Part shown: piece by piece, positions 52,704 to 60,967 of the stretch | Numbering within the stretch: position 1 is the first letter of the stretch | Layout: every line of letters starts with the position of its first letter | Assembly: GCA_020637495.1 (NCBI GenBank) | Contig: JACJVV010000003.1 | Location: forward strand, 124,001-188,000 | From: Candidatus Woesearchaeota archaeon | Lineage (GTDB): Archaea > Nanobdellota > Nanobdellia > Woesearchaeales > JACJVV01 | Direction of reading: 5' to 3' | DNA length: 64,000 nucleotides | Program-made: the position numbers and the translations under genes | Notes under the pieces: generated by a model | What the model was told of the DNA's origin: nothing | The model's input: only the letters and a program-made list of their open reading frames with translations | Database searches by the model: none

Positions 52704-53243
52704 CTAAATATTGAGAATATTCTGCTTCATCTGGATATCCCTAAACTTAGGCTCCAAGCGCAAATATACTGACTGATTCAGATAGTTTTTGACTATAGGG
52801 ATCCCTTTTTCAATCAATGAGATCACATATTCTCGCACGAGACTAGTGGAAATCTTCAATAAATCTGCAAGCAGTGAATAGGTTATCTTGGCATCCTCAA
52901 TATCCAACTCATACATCACCCTAAAGACTCTCTTCTCTTCATCAGTCAAGGGCAATACAGTAAATGATTCTTGCTCTTTGTCGTCGAGAAAATAGATATT
53001 CTGCGATTTATATTGCTGAATGAATCTATGGATATCAGCAATCGAGCTCTCAAGCTTATCTAACCTTGTCTCCAATTTGACAAGCATCTCATAATTGCTT
53101 TGTATTTCACTTGTATTCTCGTTTATTGATTCTAAATGGTCTTCAAACTCTTTCTTTACCTTAGAAAAGGCTTTCCTAGTCTCTTTTTGAACCATATCAA
53201 GCTTTCTAGAGTCAATTATTGCTTTAAATAGATTATTCGTCAA
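52704..53243 (-). CDS. Coiled-coil protein with C-terminal winged helix
   Basis: 179 residues, beginning with TTG at 53243, supported by a strong ribosome-binding site AGGTGGGG 7 nt upstream. About 15-80 is coiled coil; about 95-160 is a winged helix (LTDEEKRVFRVMYELD, YSLLADLLKISTSLVREYVISLIEKGIPIV). The same order occurs in the next upstream gene, so the two are functional analogues. Upstream lies the 24-bp palindrome 53266-53289. Probable DNA-binding dimer or tetramer. Confidence 0.6.
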   Translation of the reverse strand: MTNNLFKAIIDSRKLDMVQKETRKAFSKVKKEFEDHLESINENTSEIQSNYEMLVKLETRLDKLESSIADIHRFIQQYKSQNIYFLDDKEQESFTVLPLTDEEKRVFRVMYELDIEDAKITYSLLADLLKISTSLVREYVISLIEKGIPIVKNYLNQSVYLRLEPKFRDIQMKQNILNI

Positions 53244-53265
53244 TTAATTCCCCCACCTAAACCAT

Positions 53266-53289
53266 AACATTCACATTTAAATGAATGTT
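53266..53289. promoter_or_regulatory. 24-bp inverted repeat upstream of the coiled-coil/winged-helix gene
   Basis: AACATTCA and TGAATGTT flank the 8-nt CATTTAAA, which can act as the TATA box of the gene starting at 53243. The arms embrace the promoter, the typical place for an autoregulatory operator. Confidence 0.55.
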
Positions 53290-53319
53290 GGTTTGAGAAA
53301 ATATAGCATAAAAACAGAC

Positions 53320-54228
53320 TTACAGACTAGGAGAGCTCTGTATAGTGAACCAATAGTGCTTTTCCTTTCCTTCATGTAGCACATGGATGCCTTCCTCTTC
53401 CTCAATCTCAGTAAGAATCCTATAGAAAGATGATTTAGATACTATTCCTTGTTCCTCGACGACAATCTCTCTCAAAGACAGGCCTGATATCTTCTCATGC
53501 TTCTTTATTAGGGACATGATATAGCTCTTGACATAATCCTTGGAATGCCTAGTCACCTTCTTGAAAATCTTCTCCTTCAGACTCTGCCTTGTTGAGGTCT
53601 TCTCCTGTAAGGTTGTAACATTGGATTTGAGCTCAGAAATCTGTGTATTCAGCTCAGTAAGCTGATCAAAAACAGGTTGAGGAAGCTGAGTTGAAGGTTG
53701 ATAAACTGTGTGTGTTTGAACTGGAATAGGCTCACTTTCAATAGGCATAGGAGGCGGTGGAGGAGGCAGATTGGAGAGCAATTCCTGCTTGATCTCATGC
53801 TTGAAATCCAGCATTTTCAGCTTAATTTCCTTCTCCAATTCATGCCTTGAAGGGGTGGATCTGGTAAACTCCTCCAAACGCTCAAATATGCTTTTCTGTG
53901 TTGAGTATAGTGCTGATACCTGATTAGTGAACTCAGCTCTAATAGAACTTACCTTCTCATTCAAAGAGTTGACATTCCTGTAATATTCGTCGACAAACTG
54001 CCTTATATCTTGCTTGGTCAGCAATCCATCGAATCTAGCATCAATCTGAATCAGCTTCTCAGTTGTCCTATCCTGACCATGATGCAGATAATTCACCCAT
54101 TGGATAAGATGGTCTACGTCGACTTTAACCTTTTTAAATGAGTTATCCAAGGAATTGTCTAACTTTTCTAGGCTTGCCTCTACCTTGCGGTTGATCTTTT
54201 CCTGATCTTTCCATCTTGTGAAGAACAT
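53320..54228 (-). CDS. Coiled-coil, proline-rich protein with C-terminal winged helix
   Basis: 302 residues. Coiled coil at about 8-140, a Pro-rich hinge (LPPPPPPMPIESEPIPVQ, about 155-175), a second short coil (about 185-215) and a C-terminal winged helix (about 240-302: ISGLSLREIVVEEQGIVSKSSFYRILTEIEEEEG). The helix-turn-helix follows the basic segment KKVTRHSKDYVKSYIM. TTTATAAAG 25 bp upstream gives a leaderless mRNA, and the phased GGGA repeats begin about 60 bp further upstream. Architecture suggests a DNA-bridging or looping protein. Confidence 0.6.
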   Translation of the reverse strand: MFFTRWKDQEKINRKVEASLEKLDNSLDNSFKKVKVDVDHLIQWVNYLHHGQDRTTEKLIQIDARFDGLLTKQDIRQFVDEYYRNVNSLNEKVSSIRAEFTNQVSALYSTQKSIFERLEEFTRSTPSRHELEKEIKLKMLDFKHEIKQELLSNLPPPPPPMPIESEPIPVQTHTVYQPSTQLPQPVFDQLTELNTQISELKSNVTTLQEKTSTRQSLKEKIFKKVTRHSKDYVKSYIMSLIKKHEKISGLSLREIVVEEQGIVSKSSFYRILTEIEEEEGIHVLHEGKEKHYWFTIQSSPSL

Positions 54229-54290
54229 AGAGTATTTTTAGCTGAAATTCTTTATAAAAATTGTTGTTGTGTAGGACAATATTAAGACTA

Positions 54291-54400
54291 TTCTGGGAAT
54301 ATTTTGGGAATGAAAGTAATATAGTTATAGACGATAATTTATCTCATTCCCATGAAAAATGGGACTATAGTGGGACTATCTTGGGAATGTTCTGGGAATG
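54291..54400. repeat. Helically phased TGGGAAT/TGGGACT repeats
   Basis: GGGA starts at 54295 and 54306 (11 bp apart) and again at 54361, 54372, 54383 and 54394 (three steps of 11 bp), with one ATTCCCAT in inverse orientation at 54346. One helical turn per unit puts all sites on the same face of the DNA, as for cooperative binding. The cluster is upstream of the winged-helix gene ending at 53320 and starting at 54228. Confidence 0.8.
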
Positions 54401-54623
54401 AAGCAAAAAAGCAGGGTTTTTAAGCTATTCTTTCCACAAAAAAAAGGAGATAAAGATAAAAGAAAATATGGAATAATTAGGCACTATATAGATATGTTTA
54501 GGCACCATGAATCTATAAAAAAAAGAATGAAAAAAAAGCAAGATACAAGATAGAAGCACCATAGAGTTAAGATATAACCAAGATAATATAGTCAAAAAAT
54601 GATCAGAACTAACAAAAAGCATC

Positions 54624-54850
54624 AAAAAGTGAGAGATTATTTCTGGGAAAATACCAGAATTATATCAAAAAAAGCCAAAAAGTGAGAGTTATAATCCGGA
54701 AAAATCCCATACAATATGTGAAAAGTGGCTAAAAGTGAGTTATTTAGTATGGGAAAATCACAGAAACTTAATTAAATTGAACTAAAGTGAGATATTTTGT
54801 AGGTGAAAACACCAGAAAACTGCCTAAAAAAAGAGTAAGTGAGATATGAG
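54624..54850. repeat. 53-bp-period degenerate repeats with AAAAGTGAG (right array)
   Basis: AAAAGTGAG or a near copy occurs at 54625, 54678, 54731, 54783 and 54835, a period of 52-53 bp. About 10-18 nt after each is a second block like GGGAAAATACCAGAA, in the first unit a perfect TTCTGG/CCAGAA inverted repeat. The rest of each unit is not conserved, so units are not identical copies. The same AAAAGTGAG, inverted, occurs at 50.26-50.76 kb. Confidence 0.78.
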
Positions 54851-54956
54851 TCTTGGAAAACCCCCTAATTTAGGTTAAAATAGGAAAAATAGGTAAGCCC
54901 AGAAGAAATAGTTGATATTTGGAAATAAATCAAGAATACAATCAAAACTATTTCTT

Positions 54957-55058
54957 ATTCCCAACTTCATCCTAAATCTTGTTCTCAACGTCATTCCCAA
55001 CAATATTCCCAGCTGGTCTTGGGACTATCCGTCGACGAGAAACTGTTTGGGAATGGGA
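54957..55058. repeat. Second TGGGAAT/TGGGACT cluster, largely inverted
   Basis: ATTCCCA at 54957, 54993 and 55005 (the last two 12 bp apart), then TGGGACTAT at 55020, TGGGAAT at 55048 and TGGGACT at 55054. It mirrors the cluster at 54291-54400 on the other side of the 53-bp array and lies just upstream of the methyltransferase promoter (TTTTTATAGG at about 55071). Confidence 0.75.
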
Positions 55059-55101
55059 CTGAATCAGCAAGTTTTTATAGGAGCAATTATTGCTAAATGA
55101 T

Positions 55102-55737
55102 ATGCTTACATCAAAGAAATCATTGGCTGTTGAGCTTTCCAAGCTTAAGCAGATTGAGAGCACAAACCTTAAGCTAGAGCAATACCAGACTGATTCTGAG
55201 TTAGGAGCAGGGATACTCTGGCAAGCCTATATGAACGGAGATATTGAAGGCTGCTTCGTATATGACCTGGGATGCGGGAATGGTATCTTTGGGATTGGGT
55301 CCCTCATTTTAGGAGCTGAACATTGTATCTTTGTCGACGTGGACCCAAATGCAATAGAAATAACTAATGAGAACATCCCCAAGGACTTTGTCGGGAATAC
55401 TACTGTCATTGAGAAGAATATATCCATGTTGGATTTTGAGGTAAATGATGATCCTAGAAGAAAAAGGAATATAGTAATTATGAATCCACCATTTGGTACC
55501 CATGATAGGAATGCCGATAAACAGTTCTTAGAGAAGGCATTCAAATTCGCAGATTCCATCTACAGCATACATTATGGAGACTCAAGAGAATTCTTAGAGG
55601 CTATTGCAAAGGACCACGGATTCATTCTTACCGACGTGCAAACAGATATATTCAAGATAAAGAAAAGCCATCCTAGGCATAAAAAGAAGAAGCATGAAGT
55701 AGATATACTAATTGCCAGGTTTAAGAAAGCAGTGTAG
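55102..55737 (+). CDS. METTL5-like RNA N6-adenine methyltransferase (COG2263)
   Basis: About 211 residues from ATG 55102; TTTTTATAGG about 27 bp upstream supports this over the TTG at 55090. LEQYQTDSELGAGILW near the start, SAM motif VYDLGCGNGIFGIGSL, VDVDPNAIEI, catalytic MNPPFGTHDRNADKQFL and C-terminal IYSIHYGD match the archaeal/eukaryotic METTL5 group, which methylates an adenine of small-subunit rRNA. Target here inferred from family. Confidence 0.88.
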   Translation: MLTSKKSLAVELSKLKQIESTNLKLEQYQTDSELGAGILWQAYMNGDIEGCFVYDLGCGNGIFGIGSLILGAEHCIFVDVDPNAIEITNENIPKDFVGNTTVIEKNISMLDFEVNDDPRRKRNIVIMNPPFGTHDRNADKQFLEKAFKFADSIYSIHYGDSREFLEAIAKDHGFILTDVQTDIFKIKKSHPRHKKKKHEVDILIARFKKAV

Positions 55738-55782
55738 GTCACTCAGAAAGATTTTTAAATATACCCTAATTTTATCAGCGAC

Positions 55783-56061
55783 ATGGAAATAGAAATTCTA
55801 GAGGAAAGCAAGAACAAAATCCATTTCAAGATAAATGGGGAAGACCATACAATCCTTAATTTGTTGAAGGAAGAACTATGGAATGATAAGAATGTCAAGA
55901 TTGCAGCTTACAGAATGGATCACCCACTTATCGGAATCCCTGAGATGACTGTTGAAGTTACTCAAGGTAATGAAGCTAAGAAAGCAATTGCTGACGCTGT
56001 AAAGAGACTTGATAAGAAGCTTGATAAGCTTAAGGAAGAGTTTAAGTCAACCCTTAAGTAG
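55783..56061 (+). CDS. rpoL: DNA-directed RNA polymerase subunit L
   Basis: 92 residues. EILEESKNKIHFKINGEDHTILNLLKEEL, AAYRMDHPLIGIPEMTVEV and the C-terminal helix KAIADAVKRLDKKLDKLKEEF are the Rpb11/RpoL pattern; it pairs with RpoD for polymerase assembly. GATTTTTAAATATACC upstream is the promoter. Confidence 0.93.
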   Translation: MEIEILEESKNKIHFKINGEDHTILNLLKEELWNDKNVKIAAYRMDHPLIGIPEMTVEVTQGNEAKKAIADAVKRLDKKLDKLKEEFKSTLK

Positions 56062-56163
56062 AACAGTATTCTTTATTGTATATTGGTTTATTTATAAGTA
56101 GAGTAGCGATAAGCTTATATAATCTATGGTGCCTAAAATTCTTAGAGAAATGTGATTTTCAAT

Positions 56164-56715
56164 ATGGTATTTATACGAAAAAAGAATATAAATGGAAAGC
56201 AATATGCTTACCTAGTCAAGAATAGATGGACAGACAAAGGTAGCAGACAGAAAGCTAAATATCTAGGTAAAATCATCCATCTCGATATTGTCGATGATAA
56301 GCTGAACTTCAGGGAGATGATCCAAAGCAAGTTCAGCATGAACGTCGAAGAGTTCTTCAGGGGTCATAGCAAGACAGAGATATTGAATGAGATGGTATTC
56401 TATGAACTGATAAGAAGAGGATTTGATTGGGAAGAGATACAGATAAATGATGAGAGGCGAAACCTACTAGCGAACAACAAGTATTATTATAGAGCAAGAA
56501 ATCTTTATCACAAAAAAAACCATAGGGAGGCGATAATAGAGATAAATGAAGGTTTCTTATGCAAACTAGCGTTAGACAAATTTGCACGTACTAAGATAGA
56601 AGGATATGATGAAAGAGAGAAAGGTATACAGCTTGCTAAGTTATTGCTTGAAGCAGGATTGAAGATTGATCGGGATCTTTTTGTCTTGATGTTTGAAAAA
56701 TGGGATAAGGAATAG
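56164..56715 (+). CDS. Hypothetical basic protein
   Basis: About 183 residues from ATG 56164 (MVFIRKKNING); a GTG at 56152 is also in frame. The start KQYAYLVKNRWTDKGSRQKAKYLGKI resembles a beta-hairpin found at the N-terminus of some transposases and related archaeal proteins, but no catalytic domain follows. The remainder is helical and charged, with a TPR-like NLYHKKNHREAIIEINEGFL. A 9-codon frame ATG 56126 precedes it behind a TTATATAAT promoter. Confidence 0.55.
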   Translation: MVFIRKKNINGKQYAYLVKNRWTDKGSRQKAKYLGKIIHLDIVDDKLNFREMIQSKFSMNVEEFFRGHSKTEILNEMVFYELIRRGFDWEEIQINDERRNLLANNKYYYRARNLYHKKNHREAIIEINEGFLCKLALDKFARTKIEGYDEREKGIQLAKLLLEAGLKIDRDLFVLMFEKWDKE

Positions 56716-56765
56716 ATATACTAATAATAAGATTTATAACGGTAATTTGGTTCTTATAAATTAAC

Positions 56766-57119
56766 ATGAATGAAGAATCTGAAGAGATTATAGAAGAGGA
56801 AGAAGAAGAGACATATGAAGGAGCTATTAGCTATCAATTATTCCCAAGAATAGAAGAATCATCTGAAGGGACAAGAGTACATATCCAAGCATATGATGGG
56901 ATTCTAGGAAGAAGGATAATTATGTATAAGACAGCATTAGGTATTAGAATACCATTCACAGGAAAGACATTATATAGAGAGAATCTTCCATTAGGAATTG
57001 ATTTCAGGTTAATGCAAAGAGTTCTAGAATCATATCTACAAGACCATGGGATGCATATGAATGAGACACGTATCGATACAAGTAAGAATGTTCTTGAAGG
57101 AATCCTTGTAAAACGATAG
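56766..57119 (+). CDS. Hypothetical small protein with acidic start
   Basis: 117 residues. Highly acidic first 17 residues, then a beta-rich domain (GAISYQLFPRIEESSEGTRVHIQAYDGILG) and a helix. Soluble. GATTTATAACGG about 30 bp upstream. No family recognised. Convergent with the phosphoesterase gene (4-bp gap). Confidence 0.5.
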   Translation: MNEESEEIIEEEEEETYEGAISYQLFPRIEESSEGTRVHIQAYDGILGRRIIMYKTALGIRIPFTGKTLYRENLPLGIDFRLMQRVLESYLQDHGMHMNETRIDTSKNVLEGILVKR

Positions 57120-57123
57120 ATTG

Positions 57124-57858
57124 CTATTTAACCTTCTTCAGTTTCCCTTTGATGTCTTTTATCTTCCCAAAATCAAATAGTTCCTTGCCATAGACTATTA
57201 CCCTGAAATCATTGAGGCTTTGTCTCAAATAAGGAGAAAGAATGCTTTCATTCAAGATATTTGTGCCTTCAGTTATCTCATTATATGAAGGCATGGCTAT
57301 CAGTGTCTTACTCTTATCGGACTTATGAGTGCCAATGAGAAAACATTTGTATGTCTCTGAACGATTATCTCCAATCAATGTTATTGCTGGATGCTCATGA
57401 CCAATTATGACAGTGTTGACACCCTGTGGAATCGGCTTAATTATATCACCATGCACCAACTGTATATCATCAAGGATATATTCATCAACCAATAATATAT
57501 CACGGTCTTGTGCTATTGGATCCAATGTAGCATCATGATTACCTTTGATGAGAATGACTTTCTTGCCTTTGAATAAATCTAGAAATCTAATAGTATGTCT
57601 CCACTCTGTCTTAGATATTGTCCCAAACTCATGCTTAAGGTCACCATTGATTATCACCATATCTACATCTAATTCCTTGATAAGATTCCTTGTCTTCTCA
57701 TAAAGGTGCTTGAAGAAGACTCTTGGAAGAAGTATACCTTGCTTATTCAATGATTCTTCATATCCTATATGGATATCTGATAAGATAAGTGCCTTATGTT
57801 GCGGAAGATATATAGATAATCCAAATAATTGGATCCTGTTTGTCAACTCCATAATCAA
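57124..57858 (-). CDS. Metallophosphoesterase (COG1407 type)
   Basis: 244 residues. The calcineurin-like metal motifs are in order: LSDIHIGYEE, INGDLKHEFG, LIKGNHD, VHGD and IIGHEHPAI. SDIHIGYE plus GDLKHEFG is characteristic of archaeal COG1407 phosphoesterases, which in some archaea neighbour a helicase. Here it stands beside unrelated genes. Substrate unknown. Confidence 0.88.
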   Translation of the reverse strand: MIMELTNRIQLFGLSIYLPQHKALILSDIHIGYEESLNKQGILLPRVFFKHLYEKTRNLIKELDVDMVIINGDLKHEFGTISKTEWRHTIRFLDLFKGKKVILIKGNHDATLDPIAQDRDILLVDEYILDDIQLVHGDIIKPIPQGVNTVIIGHEHPAITLIGDNRSETYKCFLIGTHKSDKSKTLIAMPSYNEITEGTNILNESILSPYLRQSLNDFRVIVYGKELFDFGKIKDIKGKLKKVK

Positions 57859-57893
57859 AGAAAATCAAAAGAAATTAAAAATGTTGTGAGGAA

Positions 57894-58733
57894 TCATTCC
57901 TCATCAACTATAAGCTCGTATCCTCCAGGTGGAATCATCTCAGAGTCCTTAAGATGGTTGAAAGCAACATCAGTGAACAATGCCACCTTCTTCTGTGTAC
58001 CTTCATCGTCTATCTCAGATACCTTGTATGGGAAACCGTATGTCTGCCTTACTTCCATCCTATAAGTCTGATCATCTTTGCTGAACTCAATGATGTCACA
58101 TTGCCTGTTCTCACAAGTAACGCTATTTATGACCTCACCATTATCAAGATCCAAGATCCAGTCAATTGCAAATTCCTTAGGATAATAGGTATCATAATCA
58201 ACCTCAACATAGCTCTTTAAAGTTGCTGTATCACAATTAAAGTTACTGTACTTTGAGTCTGTGAAGCAGTATCCATATGCTTTTGAGTCCACAAAATATA
58301 CTGTATTGTACCTAAAATTGCTGCTTTTCAAGTATACTGGGTCTCTGAGTTTTAAGACAATTGTGTCTCCTTTGACCTGAAGATAATTACCTGTGTTTTC
58401 ACTAAGGTATTCGTAAGACTTCAGATTTCTTGCCTTGTCCTGCAATGCTTTAACTTCAGCACTTAATCCTGAATTATCTAACATAGAATCTGAGCCTGAA
58501 TCATCACCTGCTTTTGGGCATGGTGCAAATTCACAATTGTTCTCAGCTACCCTTGCAACGAATGACCCATCTGGACATTCCTTAACATCTTGTGTACATA
58601 CCTTGACGTCAGAACCACTTCCTGAATTCCCAGAACGTACATCTGTACCAGATGAATCCTGCGCTGAAGAGCATCCAAAAAGGAACATGACAGCCAACAA
58701 TGATATAATTGTAATTTTAATCAAATTATTCAT
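57894..58733 (-). CDS. Lipoprotein with Cys-rich ECPDGSFVxR motif
   Basis: 279 residues. Signal peptide with lipobox LFGCSS (Cys21), a Ser/Gly/Asp linker, then a small Cys-rich motif VKECPDGSFVARVAENNCEF that occurs in many DPANN and bacterial surface proteins. The C-terminal domain (about 95-279) is beta-rich (YLQVKGDTIVLKLRDPVYLK) with two cysteine pairs. Lipid-anchored on the outer face of the membrane. Function unknown. Confidence 0.75.
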   Translation of the reverse strand: MNNLIKITIISLLAVMFLFGCSSAQDSSGTDVRSGNSGSGSDVKVCTQDVKECPDGSFVARVAENNCEFAPCPKAGDDSGSDSMLDNSGLSAEVKALQDKARNLKSYEYLSENTGNYLQVKGDTIVLKLRDPVYLKSSNFRYNTVYFVDSKAYGYCFTDSKYSNFNCDTATLKSYVEVDYDTYYPKEFAIDWILDLDNGEVINSVTCENRQCDIIEFSKDDQTYRMEVRQTYGFPYKVSEIDDEGTQKKVALFTDVAFNHLKDSEMIPPGGYELIVDEE

Positions 58734-58830
58734 TTAAACACCCCCATTGATTTAATCAATCTCAAATATAGCACTTTATAAGCTTTTTCCAAAGAATATA
58801 TAATATATCGGAATAAATAATAACCTTGGA

Positions 58831-59388
58831 ATGAAACATTGGACTAAATGGATACAGAAACATAGGAAACAGATTGAACTTTATGGCATAATCATCCTGT
58901 CAGTATTGATCTTGATTTTCCTTTTCTTCGATGTGATATTAGCAGCAGGGATTATTACCGGATTCATAGCAGCAAATATATTATTAAGGATGTACAGGAG
59001 GATACTGCCTGGAGTACCTATAGAATTTGAAGTAGTAATAATGGGTGGGATGATTTGTACTATAGCGTTTGGAATCTGGGCTGGACTGCTAGTCGTAATA
59101 TTTGGAAGCATACTTGCAGAATTCCTGAATCAATTCATATCACCACATAGCCTGGTGAACTTTGCAGTCTATTTCTTTATTCCTTTCATTGCCCTGTTCA
59201 TACCAACTGGTAGCATTGCAACAGCTGGTTTTATTGTAGCAATCGTTGCAAATATAGTGATATTCATTGTATTCCTACTGATGGGATATGACCTTGTGAA
59301 GAATCTTGCATTCAGCATAACTAACATATTCTGGAATTATCTGATGTTCAAGTATTTGGCAGGGATATTGCTGGCTCTTTTGATATGA
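58831..59388 (+). CDS. Five-TM membrane protein
   Basis: 185 residues; basic N-terminus, about five hydrophobic helices with short loops (for example GFIAANILLRMYRRILPG and FVVIMGGMIC-type segments). Resembles small transporter S components in layout, but no motif is conclusive. Its 3' end overlaps the convergent gene by 41 nt. Confidence 0.55.
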   Translation: MKHWTKWIQKHRKQIELYGIIILSVLILIFLFFDVILAAGIITGFIAANILLRMYRRILPGVPIEFEVVIMGGMICTIAFGIWAGLLVVIFGSILAEFLNQFISPHSLVNFAVYFFIPFIALFIPTGSIATAGFIVAIVANIVIFIVFLLMGYDLVKNLAFSITNIFWNYLMFKYLAGILLALLI

Positions 59389-59782
59389 TGTTCTCTAAAG
59401 ATCGTTTAACTTCTTGGTTCATTAAGTATAACGATATTGTTCCAACAGTAACCAAAGGAAATTCGAAATTTGGTGTTTCCATATAATAGTGATATAAATA
59501 ATATAATGCTGTGAGTGAAAGGCTAAATATACTAACATTTCTATGCGGATGTTTTGTTCTTGCAAGATGATATACAACATAAGGAGTAGCGCTATTGACC
59601 AATACAGAAGCAGGAAAATGATTGCAATATCCAATTCCGAAGTTCTGTCTAAAATCTTCCTCTTTTGCTAATCCAACAATACCACCAAGACTCCCAATCA
59701 CTGCTGAAAAGGTATTTGCATAGATGAATATAGTTTTGTAGAAAAAATTAGAAGAATAAGAAAGAAAATTCTTCAGTTTCAT
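59348..59782 (-). CDS. Small membrane protein
   Basis: 144 residues from ATG 59782, which follows the stop of the upstream gene by 1 nt; a TTG 18 nt earlier is less likely. Hydrophobic helices at about 12-35, 55-70 and 85-125. No family recognised. Last gene of the unit with the secreted beta-rich protein. Confidence 0.5.
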   Translation of the reverse strand: MKLKNFLSYSSNFFYKTIFIYANTFSAVIGSLGGIVGLAKEEDFRQNFGIGYCNHFPASVLVNSATPYVVYHLARTKHPHRNVSIFSLSLTALYYLYHYYMETPNFEFPLVTVGTISLYLMNQEVKRSLENIISKEPAISLPNT

Positions 59783-59783
59783 T

Positions 59784-60497
59784 CTAATATTTGATTCCAA
59801 AGCTTACCCATCCATAGTTGACGTCTTTTCTTCCTGACATGCCATCCTGCGAAGCTCCACCAACTTCAATTGATACTATGTCATCAATAGTTGTTATCAG
59901 TTTTCCACCAAGTGTAACATGCATCCAGTCATGTGTTCCAGGATTTCCATCAGTACCTTTGCTATCAAGATATGCTGTTGAGGCAAATGGCACTGCTTTC
60001 AAAGTGATCTTATCTCCTGTCAGTATATCCCATGGCACTGAACCTGTTATGTATACAAAGTATTTATCCTTATCAGGAGTTCCATTTGACCAAGTAGCAA
60101 TATCTGTTTGTGTAATTAGTGGACCAGCTTTAGCTCTAAGATGAGCTTCAATCCAGTTTTCAGCATTACGTTGATCATAAGTGTATCTTGCATATTCTAA
60201 AGAACCGTTTATGCTCCAATCTTCTCCTTTTGCATTGAACACTGAAAGATCAATTCCTACATTTTGCTGCCATTGATCCCCTTCTTTTGCATCTAATCCT
60301 GCAGATCCAAAAGTGTACAATCTCACTGGACCTTCTTTTACATGAGCATAATTCTGCACTACAGGTCCTTCTATTACAGGACCTCCTAGACGTCTTATGT
60401 CTTCACTCTTTGCTGTCAAGTTGAATGTATAATCCTGCGCAAATGCTGATGTTGCAATAATAGGTATCATTGCTAATATTTTTGTTATGTTTTTCAT
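59784..60497 (-). CDS. Secreted beta-strand-rich protein (beta-barrel-like)
   Basis: 237 residues with a signal peptide (about 1-20, AFAQ). The mature part alternates polar and hydrophobic residues in about ten strands with Gly/Asn/Asp turns and ends in VNYGWVSFGIKY, a terminal aromatic strand like bacterial porins. Archaea of this kind lack a classical outer membrane, so either a soluble barrel/sandwich or acquisition from a bacterium is possible. The leader GGTGATACAAAATGAAA is identical to that of the next upstream gene. Confidence 0.6.
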   Translation of the reverse strand: MKNITKILAMIPIIATSAFAQDYTFNLTAKSEDIRRLGGPVIEGPVVQNYAHVKEGPVRLYTFGSAGLDAKEGDQWQQNVGIDLSVFNAKGEDWSINGSLEYARYTYDQRNAENWIEAHLRAKAGPLITQTDIATWSNGTPDKDKYFVYITGSVPWDILTGDKITLKAVPFASTAYLDSKGTDGNPGTHDWMHVTLGGKLITTIDDIVSIEVGGASQDGMSGRKDVNYGWVSFGIKY

Positions 60498-60503
60498 TTT
60501 GTA

Positions 60504-60824
60504 TCACCTTTCATTAAAATGTGGTCTCCATTTCCATTCTGACATCCAATCCAGAAAATTTACACTGGGAAGCTTCACTGGATCATGATAATCTATTGTT
60601 CCTTCACCTATAGGTTGCCAGCTTGCAGCAACATCACAGTATCTAGTTTGTAATATTGTTACTGAATCATCCTTGTGCAGAAGCACAATATCATCAATAC
60701 CATCACTGTTGAGATCAGCCATTGTTCCAACAACTACTTGTGAACTAGATTTTCCATTGCTGTGTCCTAATGCATAAGCAGCTATTAACCCTGCAGTAAT
60801 CAATGCTTGATATCCTCGTTTCAT
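60504..60824 (-). CDS. Secreted FG-GAP/dockerin-like small protein
   Basis: 106 residues, signal peptide (about 1-20). The motif GTMADLNSDGIDDIVLLHKDDSV is the Ca-binding loop of an FG-GAP/VCBS-type repeat; the remainder has no clear domain. Six bases before the beta-strand-rich gene, with the same GGTGATACAAA leader, so co-expressed with it. Confidence 0.6.
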   Translation of the reverse strand: MKRGYQALITAGLIAAYALGHSNGKSSSQVVVGTMADLNSDGIDDIVLLHKDDSVTILQTRYCDVAASWQPIGEGTIDYHDPVKLPSVNFLDWMSEWKWRPHFNER

Positions 60825-60909
60825 TTTGTATCACCCCTTGGCTTTCGCCATTCAATTCAATGTGCTTTTGATACTACTAAATAGTGCTAATAGTTATTTA
60901 AACATTATC

Positions 60910-60925
60910 TCCCCCGGGAGGGGTT
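60910..60925. promoter_or_regulatory. GC-rich inverted repeat between the TrmB gene and the secreted genes
   Basis: CTCCCCCGGGAGGGG is almost palindromic and conspicuous in AT-rich DNA. It lies between a minus-strand TATA-like TTTAAATAAC for the secreted genes and the TATA box GATTTATATTG of the TrmB gene (about 60936-60946). TrmB-family proteins bind palindromes near promoters, so it is a likely shared operator. Confidence 0.5.
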
Positions 60926-60967
60926 GAAATAGAAAGATTTATATTGAGAAAATGAGTTTATTAAGAT

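Noticed and set aside
54624..54850. CRISPR array at the 53-bp-period repeats
   Set aside because: Only about 9 bp plus a weak second block are conserved, the units are not identical, no cas genes are near, and the motif reappears inverted at 50.2 kb without regular spacing.
56164..56715. Transposase
   Set aside because: Only an N-terminal resemblance; no DDE or other catalytic motif and no terminal repeats.
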